The notes: generated by a model from the letters alone, not told the origin. Numbered from the stretch's first letter, positions 7,889 to 17,052 are shown. The stretch: DNA of 64,000 nucleotides from UBA1876 sp964515395 (GCA_964515395.1 CAZERC010000004.1:1-64000); one strand, 5' to 3'. Numbers and translations are program-made.

Positions 7889-8731
7889 CTAATTTACCGG
7901 CGTTTTTTTGCCATTTTTCGGTGATCCATGATACGGAAGAGGCACGTACTGCACTGAAGGCCGTCGTTGTCCCGACTGTGGATAGAGGGACATGATATCG
8001 CATATGTCGTCGGGCATTTCAGTGTTGACGAACATGCCAATGCGTTTTGCTTCGACGCTCGATATCGGGTAGTCATGGGTCCATCGACCTTCGGTCAGAA
8101 TCGTTGCCAGTCGCTCAGCCTCTTCTTCCGACACGTTGTCCACAAGGAGATCCTTTACAAAACGGCTCGTCTGGACGATGGCCTTTCTTGAAACGTCTGC
8201 CAGAATCAGTGTCTCGTCATCGAGTTCTGCTACTGGTTTCTGTTCCACCGTCTTGATGATCGAAACCGCCGGATATTGGCCTATCTGTGGATCAACAGGC
8301 CCCAAAACGGCGTGCTCGTCCATGACAATCTCGTCGGCGGCAAGAGCGACGAGGGTTCCGCCGGACATGGCGTAATGGGGGACAAAAACGGTCACCTTGG
8401 CCGGGTGCTTGTTCAGGGCTGCCGCGATCTGTTCCGCAGCAAGCAGCAGACCACCAGGAGTGTGGACGATCAAATCTATGGGTGTATCCACAGAGGTCAA
8501 TCGTATGGCCCTCAAGACTTCTTCGGAATCCTCGATATTGATGTAGTTTCTCGAAAACATCCCGAAGAAACCGATGCTTTCCTGCCTGTGGATAAGGGTG
8601 ATCACCCTGCTTCCCCGTTTTTTCTCAAGCCCCCTGATGGCGTTTACCCTCGATTTTTCCCGATACCACTGCTTCATCGAAGGATAAACGAAAAAGAAAA
8701 TCATCAAGATCCAGAAAAAGTTGAAATCCAA
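7889..8731 (-). CDS. Membrane-anchored ClpP-fold serine protease (SDH proteinase family)
   Basis: A 280-residue protein starting with one membrane helix (FFWILMIFFFVYP). The rest is a crotonase/ClpP-like fold of the SDH_protease family (PF01972-type): DLIVHTPGGLLLAAEQIA, then the nucleophile serine in PHYAMSGGTLVALAADEIVM and LGPVDPQIGQYPA. These proteins resemble SppA/ClpP. The probable start is TTG at 8731 after a purine-rich RBS. It sits between clpC and the exported isomerase but is separated from clpC by a terminator, so it is a neighbour rather than a proven member of the Clp operon. Confidence 0.8.
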   Translation of the reverse strand: MDFNFFWILMIFFFVYPSMKQWYREKSRVNAIRGLEKKRGSRVITLIHRQESIGFFGMFSRNYINIEDSEEVLRAIRLTSVDTPIDLIVHTPGGLLLAAEQIAAALNKHPAKVTVFVPHYAMSGGTLVALAADEIVMDEHAVLGPVDPQIGQYPAVSIIKTVEQKPVAELDDETLILADVSRKAIVQTSRFVKDLLVDNVSEEEAERLATILTEGRWTHDYPISSVEAKRIGMFVNTEMPDDICDIMSLYPQSGQRRPSVQYVPLPYHGSPKNGKKTPVN

Positions 8732-8792
8732 TGCCCCTTCCCCCTCTCCCTCTCCTTGCGGGTTTCCGCTTGTCTGAACTCACAGATTAACA

Positions 8793-8826
8793 GAAACCGG
8801 GACGGGCGTCATTCCCGTCCCGGTTT
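8793..8826 (-). terminator. Terminator of the ctsR-clpC operon
   Basis: A perfect 13-nt stem (AACCGGGACGGG/CCCGTCCCGGTT) with a 7-nt loop lies 22 nt after the clpC stop codon. The minus-strand 3' side is only weakly U-rich. Confidence 0.75.
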
Positions 8827-8847
8827 TGTTCCTGTTCTGTCCGCTAT

Positions 8848-11340
8848 TCAGTCCTTGGTGGACTCTTTCTTTCGTGGCGCCTTTTTCTTTTCAACGGTTT
8901 TGAAGGAGAATTCACCTTTTTCCACGGAAACCCGGACAACGCTGTTTCTTTCGACGCGGCCTTCGAGCAGAAGATCCGAAAGGGGGTCCTCGACGGATTT
9001 CTGAAGCGTCCTCCGCAGCGGTCTTGCGCCGAACTTCGGGTCGTAACCGATCTCGAGAAGCTTTTCCCGGGTTTTTTTCGGGACGTCGATGGTTATCCCC
9101 TGTTCTTCAAGCCTGTGGCTGACTTCCTCAAGCATGATATCGAGAATCTTGAGGAGTTCTTCCCGACCAAGAGGCTTGAAGATGATGATGTCATCCACCC
9201 TGTTGATGAATTCCGGCCTGAAGGTCTTCCGAACGGCTTCCATGATGCCGGATTTCATCTTGTCGAGGTCCACGTCAGGGCCTTCTGCAGTGGTAAATCC
9301 CAGTGCTCGGCCTTTCATGAGGTCCTGGGCGCCGATGTTGCTCGTCATGATGACTACGCTATTCCTGAAATCCACGGTATGGCCCTGGCCGTCGGTAAGT
9401 CGCCCGTCTTCAAGTATCTGCAAAAGGATGTTGAACACATCAGGATGAGCCTTCTCGATTTCATCGAAAAGGATAACCGAATAGGGCCGTCTCCTGAGGG
9501 CCTCCGTAAGCTTCCCACCCTCCTCGTAACCGACATACCCCGGAGGTGCTCCGATCAGTTTCGCCACTTCGTGGCGTTCCATGTATTCGCTCATGTCGAA
9601 ACGGACCATGGAATTTTCGCTGCCGAAAAGGAACTCAGCCAGAGAGCGGGCAAGTTCGGTCTTTCCCACCCCCGTGGGGCCAAGAAAGAGGAAACTTCCA
9701 ATGGGTCGTTTGGGATCCTTGAGCCCGCTGCGGGCCCGCCTGATGGACCTCGCCACGGCATTGACAGCCTCCACCTGGTCGACCATACGCTTGTGGATTT
9801 CTTCTTCCATGCGGAGAAGCCGGCTCGATTCCTCTTCGGTCAACTGCACAACGGGAATGCCGGTCCATTCACCAACTATCTGGGCTATCTGCTCGGAGTC
9901 GACGACGGGCTCCTCATTATGCCGGCGCTTTTGCCATTCGTTCCTGCTTTTTTCGATTTCCTCGGAAAGCCGCCGCTCCTTGTCCCTGAAGCTCGCGGCC
10001 TTCTCGAACTCCTGGGCCGTTACGGCCGCTTCCTTTTCTTTCCTGAGCGATTCCAGCTCCTTTTCCCTGGCCTTGATGTCTTCAGGCAATTCCATGGTCT
10101 TGAGTCTCGCCCTGGCAGCTGCCTCATCAATGAGGTCGATAGCCTTGTCGGGAAGGAAACGCTCAGTGATGTAGCGTTCCGAGAGACGTGCCGCCGCGGA
10201 CAACGCTCCGTCGGTGATCTTCGCCCTGTGATGGGCTTCATAACGATCCCTCAAGCCTTCGAGAATCCTGACGGAATCCTCCACACTGGGTTCGTCGACC
10301 ATGACAGGCTGGAATCGCCGTTCCAGTGCCGCGTCCTTTTCGATATGTTTCCGGTACTCTTCGAGGGTCGTTGCCCCGATGACCTGGAACTCTCCACGTG
10401 CGAGACTCGGTTTGAGGATGTTCGCGGCATCAACTGCGCCTTCCGCTCCACCCGCACCGACAATGGTATGGATCTCATCGATAAAGAGGATCACATCGCG
10501 GCAATCCCGAAGCTCCTTGACAAGTTTCCGCATCCGTTCCTCAAATTCGCCGCGGTACTTGGTCCCGGCCACAAGGTTGCCCACGTTGAGCTGCACGACG
10601 CGCTTGCCCTTGAGAACCTCGGGGACGTCGCCTGAAATAACCTTCTGGGCCAGGCCCTCGACGATTGATGTTTTCCCGACGCCCGGGTCGCCAATGAGCA
10701 CGGGGTTGTTCTTCTTCCTCCTCGACAGGACCTGGATAACCCTCTGGATCTCCTTGTTCCTGCCGATGACGGGATCCAGCTCGCCAGAGGAGGCCATGTC
10801 GGTGAGCACGATCCCAAGCTGGTCCAATGTCGGCGTTCTTGACCGTCCTCCGCCTTTGCCGGCGGTTTCGCCGGCTTCACGATCCGCCTCGCTCCCGTGT
10901 TCTCCGCCGGACAGCACAGACTGTATCTCGGTCCGAACTTTCTGGAGATCAAGATCCATAGAGAGGAGCACCTGGGCGGCTATGCCTTCGCCTTCAGATA
11001 TGAGCCCGAGAAGTATGTGCTCCGTCCCGACGTAGTTGACGCCCATGTTCCTGGCTTCCCGCATGGCGAGATCCAAAACGCGTTTCGCTCTGGGACTGAG
11101 GGGAAGGTCTACGGGTTTGCTTTTCGGTTCCCCCCTGCCAACGATCTGTTCGACGCGCTGTGTAACTTCCTCGGCACCGACTCCAAAAGCCGCCAGAACC
11201 TGCGCTGCAACGCCCTCTCCTTCAGCAACGAGACCCAGCAGAATGTGTTCCGTGCCTATAACGTCATGTCCCAGCCGGAGTGCCTCCTTATGGGCCAGCT
11301 GGATGACTTTCTTTCCTCTTTCAGTGAAAAACTGCCACAT
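8848..11340 (-). CDS. clpC: ATP-dependent Clp protease ATP-binding subunit ClpC
   Basis: An 830-residue AAA+ unfoldase of normal ClpC length. Two Clp_N repeats span residues 1-145. The first ATPase has Walker A GDPGVGKT at about 217. A UVR (UvrB/C) motif lies in the middle helical domain (EFEKAASFRDKERRLSEE), which is specific to ClpC rather than ClpA/B. The second ATPase has GPTGVGKT, and a ClpB-D2-small domain follows. It unfolds substrates, including arginine-phosphorylated proteins marked by McsB, and feeds them to ClpP. The ATG at 11340 has GGAGGG upstream. It ends the ctsR-mcsA-mcsB-clpC operon controlled by the CtsR box near 13460. Confidence 0.97.
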   Translation of the reverse strand: MWQFFTERGKKVIQLAHKEALRLGHDVIGTEHILLGLVAEGEGVAAQVLAAFGVGAEEVTQRVEQIVGRGEPKSKPVDLPLSPRAKRVLDLAMREARNMGVNYVGTEHILLGLISEGEGIAAQVLLSMDLDLQKVRTEIQSVLSGGEHGSEADREAGETAGKGGGRSRTPTLDQLGIVLTDMASSGELDPVIGRNKEIQRVIQVLSRRKKNNPVLIGDPGVGKTSIVEGLAQKVISGDVPEVLKGKRVVQLNVGNLVAGTKYRGEFEERMRKLVKELRDCRDVILFIDEIHTIVGAGGAEGAVDAANILKPSLARGEFQVIGATTLEEYRKHIEKDAALERRFQPVMVDEPSVEDSVRILEGLRDRYEAHHRAKITDGALSAAARLSERYITERFLPDKAIDLIDEAAARARLKTMELPEDIKAREKELESLRKEKEAAVTAQEFEKAASFRDKERRLSEEIEKSRNEWQKRRHNEEPVVDSEQIAQIVGEWTGIPVVQLTEEESSRLLRMEEEIHKRMVDQVEAVNAVARSIRRARSGLKDPKRPIGSFLFLGPTGVGKTELARSLAEFLFGSENSMVRFDMSEYMERHEVAKLIGAPPGYVGYEEGGKLTEALRRRPYSVILFDEIEKAHPDVFNILLQILEDGRLTDGQGHTVDFRNSVVIMTSNIGAQDLMKGRALGFTTAEGPDVDLDKMKSGIMEAVRKTFRPEFINRVDDIIIFKPLGREELLKILDIMLEEVSHRLEEQGITIDVPKKTREKLLEIGYDPKFGARPLRRTLQKSVEDPLSDLLLEGRVERNSVVRVSVEKGEFSFKTVEKKKAPRKKESTKD

Positions 11341-11377
11341 GCCATTTTCCCTCCAGTGTTTCGGCTAAAACCGGTTT

Positions 11378-12427
11378 TCAGGTTCCGAGGCGCTCCCTCA
11401 AAAGGTCGGCTCTTTTGCGTGATATCTCATGCTCCGCAAGTTTTTTCCCTTCGAAGCACTGGAGATGGGCCTGTTGAATGTCGAGAACAAGGCTGTTCCA
11501 GTCTCCAGGAGAAATCTTCGGCAAAATTCCCATTTCGGAACCCATTCTCATCCAGGAGAGCATTTGCATTGCTTCATGGATATCTATGCTTCTGGCATAT
11601 TTGGCAATGCCCCATGCCCTCCACATCTTGTCCTCGAGTTTCTCTTCATCACTTTCCCTGATGGCTGTCCTTGCAGCGTGCTCCTGCTGCACCACGCTGG
11701 AGATGACTCCGGAAACCTTCTCGATGAGTTCCTCTTCCCGCTGTCCCAGCGTGACCTGGTTCGAAACCTGAAAAAGAGCGCCTACGGACTCACTACCTTC
11801 CCCATACATACCCCGGACTGTCAACCCCACACGGTTGCATTCCTTGATGATTTTCCCGAGCCTTCTCATGATCTCCAGTCCTGGAATATGGATCATCACC
11901 GATGCCCTGAGCCCGGTCCCGGTGTTGGTTGGACATGCCGTCAGGTAACCGAATTCCTCGTCGAATGCATATCCAAGTTCTTCCAGGGCGGAATCAACCT
12001 GTCCCGCTATCCGCCAACATTCATGGAGTTCGAGTCCACCGAGAAAAATCTGAATCCGAAGGTGGTCTTCCTCATTGATCATGAGAGAAACGATCCCTTT
12101 CTCATCCAGGACGGCGACCTTCCCGCCGCCGCTCTGACGAGAAAAATCCGGACTGATCAGATGACGTTCCACAAGAACTTCCCGCTTCAGGTCATTCAGG
12201 TCATCCATTTCCCACGTTCCGGAAACATTGATGACAGGAGTTTCAGAAAGCCTTTTCAGGATCTTTCCCGATATTTCCCGCCGCTTTTCGTCATCGCATC
12301 TCCCGGGAAAGGGATACTCTCCAAGGTTTCTGGCGAGCCGAATCCTGCTGGACAGGACAATGTCGCCCTGTTCCTTTCCTCCTTCAAGCCATGCCAGGGG
12401 CAAAGAGGCAAAATTCGCACAACTCAT
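11378..12427 (-). CDS. mcsB: Protein arginine kinase McsB
   Basis: A 349-residue ATP:guanido phosphotransferase. It has SSRIRLARNLGEYPFPG at the N-terminus, NEEDHLRIQ for the acidic active-site pair, and CPTNTGTGLRASVMIHIPGL with the family's active-site cysteine. McsB phosphorylates arginine residues of CtsR and of damaged proteins, targeting them to ClpCP. Its ATG overlaps the mcsA stop (ATGA at 12424-12427), so McsA and McsB are translationally coupled as expected for activator and kinase. The clpC start follows 37 nt after its stop. Confidence 0.95.
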   Translation of the reverse strand: MSCANFASLPLAWLEGGKEQGDIVLSSRIRLARNLGEYPFPGRCDDEKRREISGKILKRLSETPVINVSGTWEMDDLNDLKREVLVERHLISPDFSRQSGGGKVAVLDEKGIVSLMINEEDHLRIQIFLGGLELHECWRIAGQVDSALEELGYAFDEEFGYLTACPTNTGTGLRASVMIHIPGLEIMRRLGKIIKECNRVGLTVRGMYGEGSESVGALFQVSNQVTLGQREEELIEKVSGVISSVVQQEHAARTAIRESDEEKLEDKMWRAWGIAKYARSIDIHEAMQMLSWMRMGSEMGILPKISPGDWNSLVLDIQQAHLQCFEGKKLAEHEISRKRADLLRERLGT

Positions 12428-12948
12428 GAGTCCATTCTTTCCTCTCTGAGCCTTATTCGGTCCCTGAGCACTGCCGCCCTCTCATACTCTTCATTTTCAA
12501 CAGCCTCTTTGAGAAGCTTCCTGAGTGTTTCAAGGTCATCCACAGGCTGCGTCGCCGTCTTCCCGGAAGGTCTTGACCCCCTGTGGATCTCGTTGCCGTG
12601 AATCCGGCGAAGCAGTTGGCGCACGCTTGGCCTGAAGGCATCATAACAAGACGGGCACCCGAACTTCCCCGTTTTGGCGAACTCTCCGGAATCAAGGCCA
12701 CACCGGGGACATGATATCCCGTGGTTTGGATCCTGTGTTACCGACCCGGCCTGTTTCTGGGTCTTGGCCGGAAACAGGTTTCCCAGGAAGTTTTCGAAGG
12801 GGAAATCCAGGGGCACTTCAGGCAACATGCCCTGCTGACTCATCGCCTGCGCGCACTGCTGGCAAAGATGATACTCGACGACAGTGCCGTTCTTCATGTG
12901 CTTGATATGCACCTGCGCCTCTCTTTTATGGCATCGCCCACAAAGCAT
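12424..12948 (-). CDS. mcsA: McsB activator McsA (zinc-finger, UVR domain)
   Basis: A 174-residue protein. It begins MLCGRCHKREAQ with a second CxxC (LCQQCAQ), and a further pair, CPRCGLDSGEF and FGCPSCYDAF, follows, giving two four-cysteine zinc sites. A UVR motif (EEYERAAVLRDRIRLREE) forms the C-terminus. McsA stimulates the McsB arginine kinase and the heat-stress response. It lies 11 nt behind ctsR and overlaps mcsB. Confidence 0.93.
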   Translation of the reverse strand: MLCGRCHKREAQVHIKHMKNGTVVEYHLCQQCAQAMSQQGMLPEVPLDFPFENFLGNLFPAKTQKQAGSVTQDPNHGISCPRCGLDSGEFAKTGKFGCPSCYDAFRPSVRQLLRRIHGNEIHRGSRPSGKTATQPVDDLETLRKLLKEAVENEEYERAAVLRDRIRLREERMDS

Positions 12949-12959
12949 GGATTTTCACC

Positions 12960-13439
12960 TTACCGAAGGACGAGGCTTCCGAGGAGCCTTTTCAGTAATT
13001 CAGCGTGCAGGGCGTCTCTCTTGAAGGGTGAGAGGTCAAATATTTCCTTGGATATCTGTTCCTGAAAACGGACGGCTATCTCGATCAGCAGCCGTTCCCG
13101 GGCAGTCAGCATCTCCCTGTCCTGAAGATTCGCAAGGAGCCTTTTTATTTCCTGTTCGCTGATGACGTCACCAATGAGCTCATCAATATGGTTTGCCCGC
13201 TCCTCAGGCATTTCCAGGCACAGGCGAATGATCCGGATATACCCGTGTCCTCCGCGCTGGCTTTCGACGAGATACCCGCGTTCAGGTGTAAAACGACTCC
13301 GGATGACATAGTTGATCTGGCTGGGGACGCATCCGAAACGTTCAGCCAGATCTTTCCTGCTCAAAAAAACCGAATCTTTATCGGTCCGCTCGAGAAGCTC
13401 CTGAATATGCCGCTCGATGATGTGTGTGAGGCTGGCCAC
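12960..13439 (-). CDS. ctsR: Transcriptional repressor CtsR
   Basis: A 159-residue protein. The winged helix carries the hallmark FGCVPSQINYVIRSRFTPERGY, followed by ESQRGGHGYIRI, the glycine-rich thermosensing wing. The C-terminal part is the helical dimer/McsB-interaction domain. The start is GTG at 13439, with AAGGAGGT 7 nt upstream; a longer in-frame extension to 13544 would run through the promoter and is rejected. CtsR represses class III heat-shock genes until heat or McsB action releases it. The operator overlaps the transcription start of its own gene. Confidence 0.95.
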   Translation of the reverse strand: MASLTHIIERHIQELLERTDKDSVFLSRKDLAERFGCVPSQINYVIRSRFTPERGYLVESQRGGHGYIRIIRLCLEMPEERANHIDELIGDVISEQEIKRLLANLQDREMLTARERLLIEIAVRFQEQISKEIFDLSPFKRDALHAELLKRLLGSLVLR

Positions 13440-13453
13440 GGCGGGACCTCCTT

Positions 13454-13471
13454 TTTGACCTAAGTTGACCC
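13454..13471 (-). promoter_or_regulatory. CtsR operator (tandem heptads)
   Basis: On the minus strand the site reads GGGTCAA-CTT-AGGTCAAA, two direct heptads separated by 3 nt, which is the CtsR consensus. It lies between the -10 box and the ctsR ribosome binding site, covering roughly +1 to +17. Confidence 0.9.
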
Positions 13472-13476
13472 TCGTC

Positions 13477-13505
13477 ATTATATGGTAATGGTCAGAATAA
13501 GTCAA
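13477..13505 (-). promoter_or_regulatory. Sigma-70 promoter of the ctsR-clpC operon
   Basis: TTGACT (13505-13500) and a perfect TATAAT (13482-13477) are 17 nt apart, directly upstream of the CtsR box. Confidence 0.92.
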
Positions 13506-13540
13506 TCTCGCGACATATCCAGGAGAACTGCCCGGAATGG

Positions 13541-14131
13541 TCATTCACGGATTTTGTCTTCGGTTCCTTCACGAATTTTCCTTATATTCCCCGTATGTCT
13601 CAATACGGCAAGGGCCGCAAGGGCAGTACAGGAAAACACGTACGCCCCGGGCGCGCCAAGGAGCGTCATGAAAACCGGCATGGTCCAGAGGGAAACCATG
13701 GAGGCCACGGAGACATACCGGCTCAGCTTGAGGGTGACATACCAGACGGCTCCGGCACCAAGGGCCACGATGGGATTCAGGACGAAAACGACACCGTAGC
13801 TTGTCGATATTCCCTTGCCGCCACTGAAGTGAAGCCAGAGCGAGTAATCATGGCCGATGACGGCGGCAAAACCGGAAAGACCCAAAACAAGAGGATCATG
13901 CACTCCCGCCGTCATACCGACAATCAGCACAATACCCCCCTTGGCCATGTCGAAAACAGCCACGGCTATGGACCATTTTTTAGAGAGGATTCTCCCTACG
14001 TTCGTAGCGCCGATATTTCCGGATCCTACCGTCCTGATATCGATCCCCTTTTTCCAACGGACAGCCAGGTACCCGGCCGGTATCGATCCAAAAAGATATC
14101 CGGCGATCACGAGAAGCCATGCAGCACTCAC
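13541..14131 (-). CDS. plsY: Glycerol-3-phosphate acyltransferase PlsY
   Basis: A 196-residue membrane protein with about five helices. It carries the three PlsY motifs: GSIPAGYL near the start with GSGNIGATNVGR, the GHDYSLWLHFSGGKGISTSYG loop, and a C-terminal RHTGNIRKIREG. PlsY transfers the acyl group from acyl phosphate to glycerol-3-phosphate in the first step of phospholipid synthesis. The GTG start overlaps the stop of the upstream acyl-CoA synthetase gene (GTGA). Being last in a catabolic operon is unusual for this housekeeping gene. The ctsR promoter begins 36 nt beyond its stop. Confidence 0.93.
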   Translation of the reverse strand: MSAAWLLVIAGYLFGSIPAGYLAVRWKKGIDIRTVGSGNIGATNVGRILSKKWSIAVAVFDMAKGGIVLIVGMTAGVHDPLVLGLSGFAAVIGHDYSLWLHFSGGKGISTSYGVVFVLNPIVALGAGAVWYVTLKLSRYVSVASMVSLWTMPVFMTLLGAPGAYVFSCTALAALAVLRHTGNIRKIREGTEDKIRE

Positions 14132-16233
14132 GTATCATTTCTCCTTATGACAACAGCATCGACGGCTTTGACCCCTTCTCCCTGTTCGAAGACAAAGATG
14201 GGGTTCACGTCGAGCTCCTGGAGGTTTTCCTCATTGCAGGCCAGGGCGGAAATCCTGACAATAGTTTCAGCCAGGGACTCGATATCGAGTCTGGATCGCC
14301 CTCTCGCACCTGTCAAAAGGGGATACCCTTTCAAGTCCGCAAGCATGGCCAGTGCGGTCTTTCGGTCGACAGGGGCATGTCTGAGCGCCAGATCCTGAAG
14401 GATTTCCACGTAAATCCCCCCAAGGCCCGCCACCACAACGGGCCCGAACAAAGGGTCCCGTTTGACGCCGATCATACATTCTGCGCCATCGGAAACCATT
14501 TCCTGGATGAGCACGCCCTGGATGTTCGCATCCGGAACGGCCTTGTGGGCCCGTTCGAGAAGTCTCCCGTAAGCGTTTCTGAGTTCCTCTTCGGATTTGA
14601 GGTTCAGGGAGACGATCCCTGCCTCCGTTTTGTGGATGATGTCGGGGGACATAACCTTCAGGGCGACGGGGTAACCGATTTCTTCCGCCGCTCCCAGAGC
14701 TTCTGCAAGGGATGTGCACAGCCTTTCAGATGTAACGGAGATACCGTATTCAGCCAAAAGCCTTTTTGCATCATATTCCGTGGGTGTTTCCGGCAGGAAG
14801 TCAAGAAAAGGCTCTTTTTCCCCGCGATCGGGAAGACATTCTTCGTCGCCGGCGGACATCTCCCCTTCTACAAGTCGTGATAGAGCCCTGGCGCATCGTC
14901 TGGGGCTCTGGAAAAGGGCTATTCCTGCATCCCGAAGTCGTGAGAGCAAAGCCCCACCGTGTTCCGTGTCGATGAGCCAGCATACAGCCAGCGGTTTCGC
15001 CGCCGCGGCCGAGAGCCTGATGAGGTCCTTCGCGAGTTTTTCTCCCGAAGCACCGGTTATCATCGAGAGCACCACTACGGTCATGTCCGTTTCCGGGGAT
15101 TCGAGAACGGTCCTGACGCATTCGGAAAAACCTTCGGGTTCATTTATGACCTGAGCCGTTAAATCCACGGGGTTTCTCGAAGAACCGAAGGAAGGGATGA
15201 ACCTCTCGATTTTCCGCCTCACCCCTGCAGAGAGTTCGGGAACCTCGAGTCCGTATTCCCACGCCCTGTCCGCCATGATGATTCCCGCACCGCCAGAGGT
15301 CGTGAGAACTCCGAGCCTTTTCCCCCTTGCACGGGGCAGCACGCCGAAAACCTTCCCGAGATCGACGATATCTTCCACATCGTCGATCTCAATGGCGCCA
15401 TACTGCCTGAGTACCGTTTCCCAGACGGTCTTGTCGCCGGCTACGGCGGCGGTGTGGCTTTTCGCTGCCTCCTGTCCGGTTGGGCTGCCTCCAACTTTGA
15501 GCACAGCAACAGGGATGCCTTTTGCCTTCGCCTTTTTGAGAAGCCCGATCAAACGGCTCCCCTTCTTTATCCCTTCAAGATACAAAACCAGCAGTCTCAC
15601 CTGCGGATCATCAAGGAAAGCCTCTCCGAAGTCCACCACATCGAGGTCGGACTGGTTCCCCGTGGTCACCACGTACCGGAATCCCACTCCCCGCTCCGCG
15701 GCCATGGCAAATGAAGCGAACCCAAAGGCTCCGCTTTGCGAAACGTAGGCGACATGACCTTCCGGCCGTTTTCCGGTATCGAGGGATGCTGAAAAACTCA
15801 GGGGGATACCGGCAACAAAGTTGACGAGGCCCTGACAGTTCGGGCCAAGGACTCTGGTGGGGCCTCTCCGAACGGCCGTCATGAGCTTGTCCTGTCCCTC
15901 GAAATCTTCGCTCTCGGCAAAACCGGAAGAAAAGATAACGGCAAAAGGCACACCAAGGGCGTTGCATTGCTCGACGATCTCGGGGACGATGCCTGCTCTG
16001 ACCCCGATCAGAACGACGTCGGGGACTTCCGGCAGACTGGTCAGATCCCGATAACATGCCAGGCCGCCGATCTCGTCATATTTCGGATTCACCGGATATA
16101 ACCTGCCTTTGAAGCCGAAGCGTCGAAGCAGTTTCAAAGGTCTTCCGGAAATGCTTTCAAGATTTTGTGAAGCACCGACTATGGCAACGGATTCAGGTCT
16201 CAACAGTTTCGCAAGATCCGAGAAAACGGTCAT
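14128..16233 (-). CDS. ADP-forming acyl-CoA synthetase (acetate-CoA ligase type), fused alpha-beta
   Basis: A 701-residue single-chain enzyme. The order is CoA-binding domain (PESVAIVGASQNLES at the start), succinyl-CoA ligase-like domain with the phosphohistidine in QEAAKSHTAAVAG (about residue 260), a flavodoxin-like linker domain, and an ATP-grasp domain (about 480-701, with YPVALKVMSPDIIHKTEAGIV). Such enzymes convert acyl-CoA plus ADP and phosphate to acid plus ATP, giving substrate-level ATP in amino-acid fermenters. It lies 18 nt downstream of the FAH-family gene and overlaps plsY. The acyl group is unknown; branched or aryl acids from amino acids are plausible. Confidence 0.92.
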   Translation of the reverse strand: MTVFSDLAKLLRPESVAIVGASQNLESISGRPLKLLRRFGFKGRLYPVNPKYDEIGGLACYRDLTSLPEVPDVVLIGVRAGIVPEIVEQCNALGVPFAVIFSSGFAESEDFEGQDKLMTAVRRGPTRVLGPNCQGLVNFVAGIPLSFSASLDTGKRPEGHVAYVSQSGAFGFASFAMAAERGVGFRYVVTTGNQSDLDVVDFGEAFLDDPQVRLLVLYLEGIKKGSRLIGLLKKAKAKGIPVAVLKVGGSPTGQEAAKSHTAAVAGDKTVWETVLRQYGAIEIDDVEDIVDLGKVFGVLPRARGKRLGVLTTSGGAGIIMADRAWEYGLEVPELSAGVRRKIERFIPSFGSSRNPVDLTAQVINEPEGFSECVRTVLESPETDMTVVVLSMITGASGEKLAKDLIRLSAAAAKPLAVCWLIDTEHGGALLSRLRDAGIALFQSPRRCARALSRLVEGEMSAGDEECLPDRGEKEPFLDFLPETPTEYDAKRLLAEYGISVTSERLCTSLAEALGAAEEIGYPVALKVMSPDIIHKTEAGIVSLNLKSEEELRNAYGRLLERAHKAVPDANIQGVLIQEMVSDGAECMIGVKRDPLFGPVVVAGLGGIYVEILQDLALRHAPVDRKTALAMLADLKGYPLLTGARGRSRLDIESLAETIVRISALACNEENLQELDVNPIFVFEQGEGVKAVDAVVIRRNDT

Positions 16234-16251
16234 GGCGCCTTTTCCTCCTTC

Positions 16252-17028
16252 TCACTCCCGTTTGGGGCCTATCGTTACGGCAAGGTTCCGCCCGATGCCT
16301 TCCACCTCGACTTCGACCTCGTCACCTGGAAATACCGGGCCAACACCGGAGGGAGTTCCAGTCAGGACCACATCTCCCGGTTCGAGGGTCATGAAAGTAA
16401 GAATGTGGCTCAGAATCGCCTCAACCGGGAAGAGCAGGTCGTCAGTCCGCCCGTCCTGTCTGGTTTCCCCGTTTACCTTCGTTCTCACGGCCACGTTTCC
16501 CGCATCGAGATCAGTTTCTATCCAGGGTCCAAGGGGGCAAAAGAGATCAGCGGACTTCGCAATGGTCCACTGGAGATCATTCCGCTGCCTGTCCCTGGCG
16601 GTCATGTCAAGGCCTGCCGTGTAGCCGAGCACACCCTCCGCTGGATTCTCGAAACCCGGCGTCATTCGCTTCCCAATGACAACGGCAAGTTCTCCCTCAT
16701 AATCGAATTCCTCTGTAAAGGAAGGATAGGGAATGATACTGTCCGGGTCGGCCAAAGAATTTGGTCCTTTGAGGAAAAGCCCCGGTTCCGCCGGCAGTGA
16801 TCCCTTGTCGTACCCGGATTCTTCTATGTGTTTCAGGTAGTTCAGACCGACACAGACAATTTTCGTCGGGAACGCCGGCGCAAGAAGCCTGGCATCTTCC
16901 AGGGCGACAACATCACCGGTTGCCATACCTTCAGGACTTTCCTCAGGGTAAAGAACTCCGTCCTTGATGGTCGCCCATCGGGCAATCCTTCTTTCGTCGG
17001 ATTTCAAAACGTATCGTGCTATTTTCAT
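16252..17028 (-). CDS. Fumarylacetoacetate hydrolase (FAH) family protein
   Basis: A 258-residue protein. The short YcgM-like N-terminus is followed by the catalytic domain with KIVCVGLNYLKHIEE, EFDYEGELAVVIG (metal-binding Glu-x-Glu), GYTAGLDMTARDRQ and the C-terminal GDVVLTGTPSGVGPV. FAH-family enzymes hydrolyse or decarboxylate 2-oxo acids and acylpyruvates with Mg2+ or Mn2+. It sits between an Fe-alcohol dehydrogenase and an acyl-CoA synthetase, which suggests a short catabolic path for an oxo-acid, but the substrate cannot be told. Confidence 0.9.
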   Translation of the reverse strand: MKIARYVLKSDERRIARWATIKDGVLYPEESPEGMATGDVVALEDARLLAPAFPTKIVCVGLNYLKHIEESGYDKGSLPAEPGLFLKGPNSLADPDSIIPYPSFTEEFDYEGELAVVIGKRMTPGFENPAEGVLGYTAGLDMTARDRQRNDLQWTIAKSADLFCPLGPWIETDLDAGNVAVRTKVNGETRQDGRTDDLLFPVEAILSHILTFMTLEPGDVVLTGTPSGVGPVFPGDEVEVEVEGIGRNLAVTIGPKRE

Positions 17029-17052
17029 CGGTTTTCACCCTTTCACTCCGTT

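Noticed and set aside
9115..10635. 506-codon plus-strand open frame opposite clpC
   Set aside because: It is the antisense shadow of clpC, with Phe/Leu/Pro-rich composition, no RBS and no recognisable domain; clpC itself is unambiguous.
13440..13544. N-terminal extension of CtsR to an upstream ATG
   Set aside because: It would translate through the promoter and CtsR box; the GTG at 13439 has a perfect RBS and gives the family-typical start.
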